The translations under genes and the position numbers were made by a program. A stretch of DNA of 64,000 nt, from positions 868,001-932,000 of the forward strand of contig BCJJ01000015.1 of assembly GCA_039545355.1 (NCBI GenBank), in the 5' to 3' direction. The stretch comes from Trichosporon coremiiforme (Eukaryota; Basidiomycota; Tremellomycetes; Trichosporonales; Trichosporonaceae). Under the pieces are notes generated by a model. That model did not search any database. It saw only the letters and a list, made by a program, of their open reading frames with translations, and was not told the DNA's origin. Shown here in pieces: positions 54,959 to 64,000 of the stretch. Position 1 is the stretch's first letter; every line of letters starts with the position of its first letter.

Positions 54959-55055
54959 TCTTCGCTAGTATATCGGTTAGTATAATCTCCTCTCAAGTCC
55001 GAGAGATTGCTTCGGCAGTGCGCGATAGAGCAGGGTTCGACTCCCTGGCGGAGAA
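54959..55055 (+). tRNA. tRNA-Glu(CTC) with probable 25-nt intron
   Basis: The acceptor TCTTCGC pairs with GCGGAGA, discriminator A. The D arm is GTAT-ATCGGTTA-GTAT, the anticodon loop CTCTCA-C (CTC), and the T arm CAGGG TTCGACT CCCTG. With a 25-nt intron after position 37 the mature form is 72 nt, but the anticodon stem ATCTC/GCGAT has one T-C mismatch. An alternative pairing, ATCTC with GAGAT inside the intron, is perfect but would leave a 23-nt variable region. TTTT follows at 55077-55080. Confidence 0.72.
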
Positions 55056-55580
55056 CACAGCTCGAGAGAGCTGCTCTTTTGACGTTTTAATATTCTGAAG
55101 GATGATCAAAGGGTAGGTGCAGTAGGAGGGGGCGGAGAGGGGGCATCTCGTTCAAGGAGTCCCAATGGGACTTGCGGCCTTGTGTTCGTCCTCAGACCGA
55201 AGGAATGACTTTGCCTCGTCCTTCTACGCCTGACGGAATGCAATACTTGCAGGAACATCACGCCGGCTACATGCATGAAGCAGACATATGGTCATCAGCG
55301 TTGCAGCATTGCAGAGTGCGCCACAGGCACCGTCCACGTGATGGAGATCTTGTTCGAGCCACCCGGTAGTGTTTTTGATTTGACGCGTCTGGTTGACATC
55401 AGCTGCCAGAGGGAGCGCGTCCGGGGACATTACAAACGCGTGTTTTGGTCCAGCATCGGCCAGCCTCCTGCGCCTCCTCGCTCCGACTATCCGCTTCTTC
55501 TCGACCTGACCTCTCAAGCTGTATCATTGTAACCTCCCAAATAATCTAGACACCACCAGACACCACTAGTTCCTGTACCA
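55056..55580. other. Intergenic / 5' flank of LSH-type gene
   Basis: No gene or repeat was recognised between tRNA-Glu and the next ATG, apart from the Pol III terminator. Confidence 0.5.
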
Positions 55581-58408
55581 ATGGGGTCCTCCGCCGTCCC
55601 CTCCCTCGTTGCCGACTCCATCGCCGGCACTGCGTCCACCTCCATGTCCCCCGCTCCCAGCACGCCCGGAAATGACACACGAACAGTCGCGTCTGGATCA
55701 GCGGACGATGAGGTCGAGGTCGTTCAGCCCCAGGACATTGATCCAGAGGTATGTTCTGCGCCAAGACGTGTGTTCCCCGTACTGACATGCCGCTCCGACA
55801 TTCTACCCCGCCATCCCCATCACAATAACGTCTCCATGTCGACGCCTCATCTCGTCAACTTCTCTGCGACCTGACCGATGCCTCCGCAACCGACGCTCAC
55901 ACCTGAAAAGGCTGCCGTCCGAGCCGCGCGACTGAGTTTCCTGCTCGAGAAGTCTGGAGTGTACGCCAAGATCATCGGCGACCGGATGGAGCGGCAGCAG
56001 ATTGAGAAGGCGAACGCGAACGCGCGCGCCGCCGTGCGCAAAGCGAACAAGGAGAAGCGGAGTACCGAGGGTGCCCACGCCGGGCGAGAGGGCATGCGCG
56101 ACCGCGCTGCCGTGGCCGCGGAGCCAACGCAGAAGCGACGGAGGGCGAACGACAACCGACGAAGGGGGAAGGCCGCCGAGCCCGACATCAAGGAGGCGCT
56201 CCAGGCCGCTGATGCAAAGCAGGAAGAAGAGGACGAAGCGGAGAAGCAGTACTCCTTCGTGCAGCCTGAGCTCGTCACGGGCGCGAAGCTGAGGGATTAC
56301 CAGCTCGCAGGCGTGCAGTGGATGATCTCTCTGTACGAGAATGGGCTGAACGGTATTCTCGCCGACGAAATGGGTCTCGGAAAGGTGAGTTGTCAGTTGA
56401 CTGTTGTTGCTAACTCCCAGACACTCCAGACCATCTCCTTCCTCGCTCACCTCCGCTCGAAGGGCACCTGGGGACCGTTTCTCATCGTCTGCCCGCTCTC
56501 CGTGCTCCACAACTGGAAGTCGGAGTTCGAGAAGTTCGCCCCCTCCATTCCCGTCGTCATGTACCATGGAACGCCGGAGCATCGCTCTGAGCTTCGAGGC
56601 ACCCGCATGCAGGCACCCAAAGCTTCGGGCGTCGTCCGTAAGGGCAAGCGGGGCGCTGATGGCGCTGCCGCGACCTCGACGTCCACTTTCCCTATCATCC
56701 TCACCACCTACGAAATCTGTATGCGCGACCAGAAGTATCTCTCCGGCTACATGTGGAAGGTGAGTTGTAATCAACTCGCGGCAAACTGATGTCCAGTTCA
56801 TCGTCGTCGACGAGGGCCACCGTCTGAAGAACTTAGACTGCAGGCTCATCCGCGAGCTCAAGACGTATACGAGTGCGAATCGCATGATTCTCACGGGAAC
56901 GCCCCTGCACAACAACCTCGCCGAGCTCTGGTCGCTGCTCAACTTCATCCTGCCCGACATCTTCGACGACCTCGAGTCCTTCCAGCAGTGGTTCAACTTT
57001 GACGACGTCCACTCCTCCGCTGGCGATGGGCTGTTGAACAAGGGCGCAATTGTGCAGCAACTGCACGAGATCCTGAAGCCGTTCCTCCTGCGCCGCCTCA
57101 AGACTGAGGTCGAGAAGGAGCTCCCGCCGAAGAAGGAGTACTTGCTGTATGCGCCGCTCACGCAGTCGCAAAAGGACATCTACCAGGCCATCATCAACGG
57201 AGATCTAAGGGAGTACCTCATCAGAAAGATGGTGGAAGGCGACGAGGGCGTCCTGGAACAGGAGCCGGAGATTGAGTTCATCGAGGAGAAGGCGGACCAG
57301 CCGAACGGAGCTCGCTCCCGGCGGTCTCTGGGAAATGCGGGCTCCAATCTTTCGTCTGTTGACCAAGGTCGTGCATGGCGCCTCAACCAAGCACGTGAGT
57401 TTACTACACGAGGTATGTCTAAACTAACATGCAGTCAAACTGGTGAACAACATGCACCTCCAGAACATGATCATGCAGCTGCGAAAGGTTGCGTCGCACC
57501 CGTTCCTCTTCGACTGGCCGTACAATAGCGACACTAACGAGTTGATCGTGGACCACGAGCTGGTGAACCAGAGCGGCAAGATGCTGCTGCTGAACCGTCT
57601 TTTGGACGCGTTATTCGCTAAGGGGCACAGGGTGCTGCTGTTCTCGCAGTTCACGACCATGCTCGACGTCATCGAGGACTGGGCAACGCTGTTCAAGGGC
57701 TTCAAGATTTGCCGCATCGACGGTTCCACAAAGCAGGAGGACCGCCGGCTGCAGATGGACGAGTTCAACAACGGCACTGGCCCCGACGCGCCCAACCTCT
57801 TCCTTCTCAGTACTCGCGCCGGAGGTCTCGGAATCAATCTCGTCGCGGCCGACACTGTCATCTTCTTCGACCAGGACTGGAACCCGCAGATGGACCTGCA
57901 GGCGCAGGACCGAGCGCATCGCATCGGGCAGAAGAATCCCGTGCTTGTCTTCCGCCTCGTGTCGGAGCACACGATCGAGACGAAGATCCTGCAGAAGGCG
58001 ACGAACAAGCGTAAGCTCGAGGCGCTCGTGATCCAGGAGGGCAAGTTCGGCAAGGTCGTGGACGACAACGGGCGCGTCCTGCTCGGGCGGCAGAAGGAGA
58101 AGAGCACGATCGACATGGCTCGCGCACTCCTTGACCTGGAAGGGGAGCAGATCAACGTCGCCTCGGCCGATGACACGATCATCTCGGATGCAGACCTCGA
58201 GGTGCTCCTTGACCGCTCGCCGGCTGCCTTCGCGCGCAAGAAGGGCTGGGCAGCCGGTCTCGCCAAGAAGGGCACAAAGGCGCGCGAGGCGAAGCTCGCC
58301 AAGGGAGAGAGGACGGCGTTCGAGGTGTTCGTGCCCGCCAAGGACGAGGCGGCGGACGGACTCGCGCACATGTTTGCCGGAGACGGGGAGAAGGAGGACG
58401 ACGAGTAG
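55581..58408 (+). CDS. SNF2 chromatin remodeler, LSH/DDM1 (HELLS) type
   Basis: Exons 55581-55748, 55911-56384, 56421-56759, 56797-57394 and 57435-58408 give 850 residues. The segment RLSFLLEKSGVYAKIIGDRM before the ATPase is typical of this branch. Walker A is ADEMGLGK-T across an intron (about 208-215), followed by CPLSVLHNWKSEFEKF, motif II VVDEGHRLKN (about 333), LTGTPLHNN, PFLLRRLKTEVE, RVLLFSQFTTMLDVIEDW and AQDRAHRIGQ (about 685). LSH/DDM1 proteins support heterochromatin and DNA methylation. The first intron (162 nt) ends in AAAG, a weak acceptor, and an in-frame ATG at 55878 lies inside it, so the N-terminus is less certain than the rest. Confidence 0.9.
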
Positions 58409-58818
58409 ACTGTTATCCATGGCGTGTTGTTGTTCATTCGTTGTAATCTCACCTTTTTGCATATTACATGTCTTGTGCTCCTTGCTGTGCTCCCTATCTT
58501 GGGAAGTGTGTGTGTCTGCTGGTTCCTATTTCATTCGCTATACCAACGTCTGCACCTGTACGTCAGCATCCTCTGACTGTACGCAAACGTAGCTGCTGTG
58601 TGCATGCATACAAACCGTAGGCTTCTATGACTGGGGAAGGACGGTAGAATGCTCGCAAAATAGCCGGAAAAATCCCCCAATCGCTACCCCCGCCACGCGA
58701 TCCCTCGGCCACGTCGACGGCTATTTCGTGACCGCGACGCGTTCAACGAGCCTGAGGCCATCTGGACGACTTGGTCAATATCTTCAACCAACTCTCCTTT
58801 CACCACCAAACTAAGTCA
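58409..58818. other. Intergenic, no feature recognised
   Basis: 3' flank of the LSH-type gene and promoter of PMT4. Confidence 0.5.
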
Positions 58819-61308
58819 ATGTCGGTACAGGCGCGCAACCGCCGGCCACGCGGCAACAGCCCGCCTCTGCCGGTTTCTGAGAAGTATGAGGAACGGAAAG
58901 TAAGTTTGGCAAGGTTGACCAGCAATCCTCAGGCTGGCACGGACAACAACAAATCGCAAACTGAACCGGAACTCACGCTCAGCGCGTCGACCCCCGCCCC
59001 GCGATCCACGCCGAGGACCTGCGCCAAGAGCGGCTGACGTCGTACGCCGTCGCGCTCGCTCTGACGTTTGCGGCCGTCTGCGTGCGCTTCTGGGGCATCC
59101 GGCATCCGAACCAGGTCGTGTTCGACGAGGTGCACTTTGGCGGCTTCGCGAACCAATACCTCCGGCGCGAGTACTACTTTGACGTCCACCCTCCGCTGGC
59201 CAAGATGCTGAATGCGCTTGCGGGCTGGTTCGTCGGGTACAACGGCAGCTTCGGCTTCACGTCCATCGGTGACGATTACATCGAGGCCGGCGTGCCGTAC
59301 GTCGCGATGCGCAGCTTCGTCGCTGTCATGGGCGCCGTCACCATTCCCCTCGTCTACGCCATCATGCGCGAGTCGGGCTACCCCATTGCCATTTCCGCCT
59401 TCTCCGCCTTCCTTGTTCTCTTCGGTGAGCTGCGACCGCACCGGCTAGCTGACACCTACAGACAACGGTCACATCACCCAGACCCGTTTGATTCTTCTCG
59501 ACGCCGCCCTCTGCCTCTTCATGGCGCTCACGCTTTTCTCCTATGTCAAGTTCCACCAGATGCGCTACCGCGAGTTCACGCAGGAGTGGTGGTTCTGGCT
59601 CTTGGCGACTGGTTTCTCTCTGGCCTGCACCCTTGGTTGCAAGATGGTCGGCCTCTTCACGTTCTTTACCGTCGGCTCCGCCGTCATCTGGGATCTCTGG
59701 GAGATCCTCGACATTAAGCGCGGCCACACCATGGTAAGCTCACTTCTACGCGCCCTTTAGCTAACAACCCAGACGTACTGGTGGAAGCACTTTATCTACC
59801 GCGCCATTGGCCTCATCGTTTTCCCCTTCATCCTCTACCTTTCCTTCTTCTGGGTCCACTTCAAGATCCTCAAGTTCTCCGGTCCTGGCGACTCGTTCAT
59901 GTCCCCCGCGTTCCAGGAGACGCTCCAGGGCAACGAGCTGCTTCTGAACGCGCAGGAGGTCCGTTACTACGACACGATCATCCTCAAGCACAAGGACACC
60001 AAGCAGTTCCTCCACTCCCACCCCGACAAGTATCCGCTGCGCTACCCCGATGGCCGCATCAGCTCTCAGGGCCAGCAGATCACCTGCTACCAGTTCAACG
60101 ACACAAACAACCACTGGCAGATCCTCCCTACTCGTGACATCCCTGACAGCGGGCGCGGCCGTGTCGTGCGCCAGAACGACATTGTCCAGTTCCGCCACGT
60201 CGGCACCAACACCATCCTCCTCACCCACGACGTTGCGTCGCCTACCATGCCGACCAACACCGAGTTCACTACGATCGACCCTGACAACGAGGAGCGCAAG
60301 GACGAGACGTACTTCCAGCTCAAGGTCGAGGACGCGCACGACGGCGAGCCGATCAAGTCGCTTTCGTCGCACATCAAGGTCATGCATATGAAGACGCACG
60401 TGTGGCTGTGGACGCACAAGACTGCGCTCCCCGACTGGGGCCACAAACAGCAGGAGGTCAACGGCAACAAGAAGGCCGATGACCCGTCGCTCGTGTGGAT
60501 CGTCGACGAGATTGTCGAGGACGGCCAGGGCCAAGACTTCCAGAACCGCACGGCGCACGTCGACGAGAAGCCGGTCCGAAAGATGCCCTTCCTGAAAAAG
60601 TGGTGGGAGCTGCAGATCCTCATGCTGCAGCACAACGCGGGCTTGTCGTCGTCGCACCCGTACGCGTCGCAGCCGATCGAGTGGCCGTTCTCGCTCTCGG
60701 GCGTGTCCTTCTGGACTGACCCCGACACGAGCCAGCAGGTGTACATGGTCGGCAACCTGCTTGACTACTGGATCTGCTCCATTGCGCTGTCAATCTTTGT
60801 CGGCGTGCTCGCGGCCGACATGATCGCGCGCCGCCGCGGCATCGAGCCGATTGAGTCTGCTATCCGCAACCGCCTTTACCGCAACACGGGCTTTTTCCTG
60901 CTCGCGTGGGCATTCCACTACTTCCCCTTCTTCACCATGGCTCGTCAGCGCTTCCTCCACCACTACCTCCCTGCGCACCTCGCAAGCGCGCTTGTCGCCG
61001 GCGGCGTCATCAACTTCATCCTCGTCGAGGCCGTCAACTACCCCATGTCCAAGGCCGGACCGCGAACCCGCCTCCGCCCTGTTAGCCGCGTCTCCCTCTC
61101 CCGCCGCAAGCTCGGCATCATGACCGTTCTCTTCGTGATCGTCCTGTGGTGCTTCTGGTTCCTCGCGCCGTTCACGTACGGCACCTCACTCACACCCGAG
61201 CAGGTCGGACGCAGGAAGATGCTCTCCACCTGGACGCTCCACTTTGAGCCCAAGGTTGTCCACGACGTTAACATTGGCGAGGACACCATGATCATTGGTG
61301 GCAACTAA
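58819..61308 (+). CDS. PMT4: Protein O-mannosyltransferase, PMT4 family
   Basis: Exons 58819-58899, 58983-59424, 59462-59733 and 59773-61308 give 776 residues. PMTs transfer mannose from dolichol-phosphate mannose to Ser/Thr in the ER lumen; Pmt4 favours membrane-anchored substrates. Seen are the first-loop catalytic segment VVFDEVHFGGFANQY and FDVHPPLAKM, then GPGDSFMSPAFQETL, MIR repeats (FLHSHPDKYPLRY, GRISSQGQQITCY, NDTNNHWQI) at about 330-520, and several membrane helices on both sides. The GPGD-FMSP and YYDTIILKHKDTK segments fit PMT4 better than PMT1 or PMT2. The C-terminal membrane block includes HHYLPAHLASALVAGG. Confidence 0.93.
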
Positions 61309-61842
61309 ACCTGACACTTGTCTGCCCGTCTCTCGCTGAGGGCGAGGGCGGGTTTGTCACACATCCCATATAGCAAAACTATATACCCAAGGTACTTCCC
61401 GAGTACATGCATACTTCTCTTCCGCACATATGCCGTGAGCCTGATGGCTCTGCATCAACAATAACATAGGCCCAGGGCCCGCGGGCCCGCGAAATACAAT
61501 GCTTAGACGACCCGCATTGCACTACCTGCCACCTCTGTGGAAGACTCTGATGGAGGTAATGACGCCAGGGGCCCATTGTTTGGACGGCTGTGCGGGAGCT
61601 ATTTCACGTGGGTTTTGCTCACACTTTCGAAGCTCGATTGTGTTACGGCTGGAAACATTAGCCCGTCATCGCTGTCATCACTTGTTTTCTGTCTACCGTT
61701 CTTCGCGTCCCCGGCCAACAATCCGCACAGCAAGGGCACGGCTGCCGAGAAACGCACCCAGAGAATCTCGCTGTGAAGAAGCTCCGGCCCCGGCTGCGTG
61801 ACGGCTGATCGCCCCCGACTCGAGTCCGACAACCCGCCCAAC
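61309..61842. other. Intergenic, no feature recognised
   Basis: Spacer between PMT4 and the nucleoporin gene; no additional signal was seen. Confidence 0.5.
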
Positions 61843-64000
61843 ATGTCCTACCAGCAGTCCTACAGCGGGTACCAGCAGCAGCCAGTGTACCCTGCGCTCC
61901 CTGCTGCCGGCCAGCCGAGCAACACGGTCGCCAACTACGGCGTCCAACAGCAGCAACCTCAGGAGCAGCACGGCCTCCACCTCCCGCATCTTCCGCACAT
62001 CCACATCCCGTTCAGCCAACACCAACACACCCACTCCCAGACTGGAGCTCTCGCGACCCCTAACACGGGCACGCTGAGCACGCTGAGCACGCCGGGGTAC
62101 GGCAGCTGGAACGCTAGGCAGGGATACGGGTACCAGTCGGCCGTGACTGTCCCGGCGCTGCAGCCGCAGCAGCTCGAGACCGTCAGCAAGGACGAGGACC
62201 CCGTCTACGGACCTCTGGGACGGGCACGGGGGAAGATCGACCGCGGCCTGACGAGTGACAATGAGATTTCGCCCGACCTCGGAGACCTCTTTGCTCCTTG
62301 TGAGTCATTGCGATCCAAGTCGTAGCTGACCCCAGCCGCCGAGCCCGTCTACGTCCGGCCCCCAGCCGACTCCAAGGCGTTCCTCAACATGCGTATCCTG
62401 AAAAACGTCCCGATCCCGGATTCTCTGCACTCTGAGCTGAGCCGTGAGCTGTCCGCTTTGGATTGAACTGACAGGCAGACAAGCATGTGGCCGCGCGAAT
62501 GGGCATCTTTGAGGAGATCGAGCGGGCGTGGTTCGTAGTCGAGAACCGGCTCTTCCTGTGGAACTACAACGACGGCCGCGAGTTTAGCCGCTACGATCAG
62601 ATGGCGGGCGAGATCCAGATCGTCGGTCTGGTGCGCGCGCGGAAGGACGTGTTCATCGACGGCATCACGCACCTCCTCATTATCTCGACTGCGTCGCGGA
62701 CAAAGATGCTCGGCCTGTCGCAGGAGGACAACGGCGAGCTGTCAATGTACACGACCGACTTTGAGGTCGACTCGCCAACGCAGTTCGTTGAGGTTCAGGG
62801 CACCGACGACGGACGCGTGTTCCTCCTCGGCCACAACAGGGACATCTACGAACTCGAGTACACGGCCAACAGCGGATGGTTCGGCAACGGAACAAAGATG
62901 TGGATCACGAACCGTACCTCCTCGGTCATCGCCAACTGGGTTCCGTCCCTGTTCACCCCAGCGAACCGCGAGGGTATCGAGAAGTTTGTCCTTGACCCGC
63001 AACAGAACCGCCTCTACACGCTGCAGTCCAATGGCACCATTGAGTGGTTCGACGTCTCCGGCACCAAGTTTGAGAGCAGGGGCAAGTACGTCCATGCGCG
63101 GAACGACCTGCTCCGCCTCAACTACGGCGGAACGCCCCCTCAGCACTCTGCCGCCAAGATTGTCAACATCGCCCCCGTTCGCAGCTCTGAGAGCAAGAAG
63201 GTCTGGATCGTCGCCATCTCGGCCAACGGCTCGCGTCTCTACCTTGGAGCTGCCGGCTTCTACCCGGGCAGCTCGGGCATGCTCAGCCTGATCGGACACC
63301 GCCCGCCGCCGCCCAATTGCACCAAGGCCGACGCCAACTCGTTCTACTCTTCCGGCACCATGATCGCCGTTAAGGTCGAGGACACGAGCAAGACGGTCGT
63401 CAGCTACGTCACGACGGCTGCCGGCCGTATTTCGAGCCAGCGCGAGAACGCCCACACTCAGCCAGGTCAGACCATGTACTCGCAGCCCATCCTCCAGGAG
63501 TGGGTTGAGAGCGGTACCATTCCCGCCCAGGTGTGGACCATCGCCGAGGTCACCAAGACCAACCCGGCGATCTCGCCCCCCGCCCTGCGCCGACCAGACG
63601 CGGTTGCGCTGTCCCAGCTCCCGCGCGAGGCCACCGTCGATGCCCGCCAGTTCCTCATCCTCACTAACAGCGGCATGTTCTGGGCGCTGCAGCCCCGCCC
63701 GGTCGACATGTACCAGGACGACATCGGGGTCGAGAAGGAGGAGGCTGCCAAGACATGCGGCACAGCGTTCGGCCGCATCCAGGTCGCCGCCATGTGCTAC
63801 CAGCTCGCAGCTGGCACGTCGAGCAAGCAGCCCGAGGTCTCCTCGACCGCTATGAACATTCTCCTGACGTGCGACCCGCCCGTGATCCAAACCTCGTCGA
63901 ACGGGGCTCGCACCATCAGCTACTCGCCCCGCCACGACGGCTACGCGCTGTCCATTGCCCGTCTCCTCCGCCCGATCTGGGACAACAAGGTCACGGTGCC
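61843..64000 (+). CDS. NUP170: Nucleoporin NUP155/NUP170 family, 5' part
   Basis: Exons 61843-62299, 62336-62443 and 62479 onward; the gene continues past the window end. The inner-ring nucleoporin starts with a Gln/His-rich low-complexity region (QQQPQEQHG, HTHSQTG), then the beta-propeller domain. Landmarks are VPIPDSLHSEL, GIFEEIERAWFVVEN, LFLWNYNDG, FIDGITHLLIISTASR, LSMYTTDFEVDSPTQF and SNGTIEWFDVSG, matching the family order. About 695 residues are visible of an expected 1300 or more. The reading frame stays open from 62479 to 64000 with no further intron. Confidence 0.93.

Noticed and set aside
59761..60657. Long open frame antisense to PMT4
   Set aside because: It lies inside the best conserved part of PMT4 and is Val/Leu/Arg/Asp-rich like other shadows.
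62742..63935. 397-codon open frame antisense to the nucleoporin
   Set aside because: Same GC-bias shadow effect; the plus-strand nucleoporin frame is strongly supported.

Overview
The window is nuclear DNA from a GC-rich, intron-containing basidiomycete yeast, most likely a tremellomycete (a Trichosporonales-like genome is my best guess). Three things point there. Genes are compact and often closely spaced. Introns mostly have GTGAGT/GTAAGT donors and CTGAC/CTAAC branch sites just before the acceptor. Several gene structures and proteins (Rok1, Dbp9, Pmt4, Irc20, GOST, Ctr copper transporter) are fungal in type. No prokaryotic, organellar or CRISPR features were seen.

Layout. 0-7 kb is a tRNA-rich, gene-poor region: four tRNA-Arg(ACG), one tRNA-Asp(GTC) and two tRNA-Thr(AGT), all with introns, plus two solo LTRs that each lie about 50 bp upstream of a tRNA gene. 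An F-box-like gene and a YciI-like gene sit inside it. 7.8-15 kb holds two members of an unfamiliar family of single-pass membrane glycoproteins, with CTF8 between them; a third member lies at 32-34 kb. 15.7-30.4 kb carries a small membrane protein, PP5 phosphatase (PPT1), a GOST-type seven-helix protein, a Ctr copper transporter, an endonuclease III homologue, the RNA helicase ROK1 and a GT8 glycosyltransferase. 34.9-46 kb carries a DUF218 protein, an unknown nuclear-looking protein, YIH1/IMPACT, gamma-glutamyltransferase, the RNA helicase DBP9 and an NmrA-like oxidoreductase. 46-64 kb carries an IRC20/SHPRH-type SNF2-RING protein, eIF2-gamma, a tiny complex I subunit, a tRNA-Glu, an LSH/DDM1-type SNF2 remodeler, PMT4 and the 5' part of a NUP155/170 nucleoporin, which runs off the window.

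Functional links are loose, as expected in a eukaryote. Ribosome biogenesis (ROK1, DBP9), translation control (eIF2-gamma, YIH1), genome maintenance (CTF8, NTH1, IRC20, LSH) and the secretory pathway (PMT4, GOST, GT8) are represented. Several pairs share short divergent promoters (NTH1/ROK1, DUF218/unknown, eIF2-gamma/complex I). Many other pairs are convergent with under 150 bp between stop codons.

Most interesting points: the three-member membrane glycoprotein family, with tail loss in one copy, a stop codon built into a splice donor in another and a PPxY tail motif; LTRs placed at a fixed distance upstream of tRNA genes; tRNA-Arg copies with conserved exons but unrelated introns; and an NTH1 homologue with glutamate in place of its catalytic lysine.
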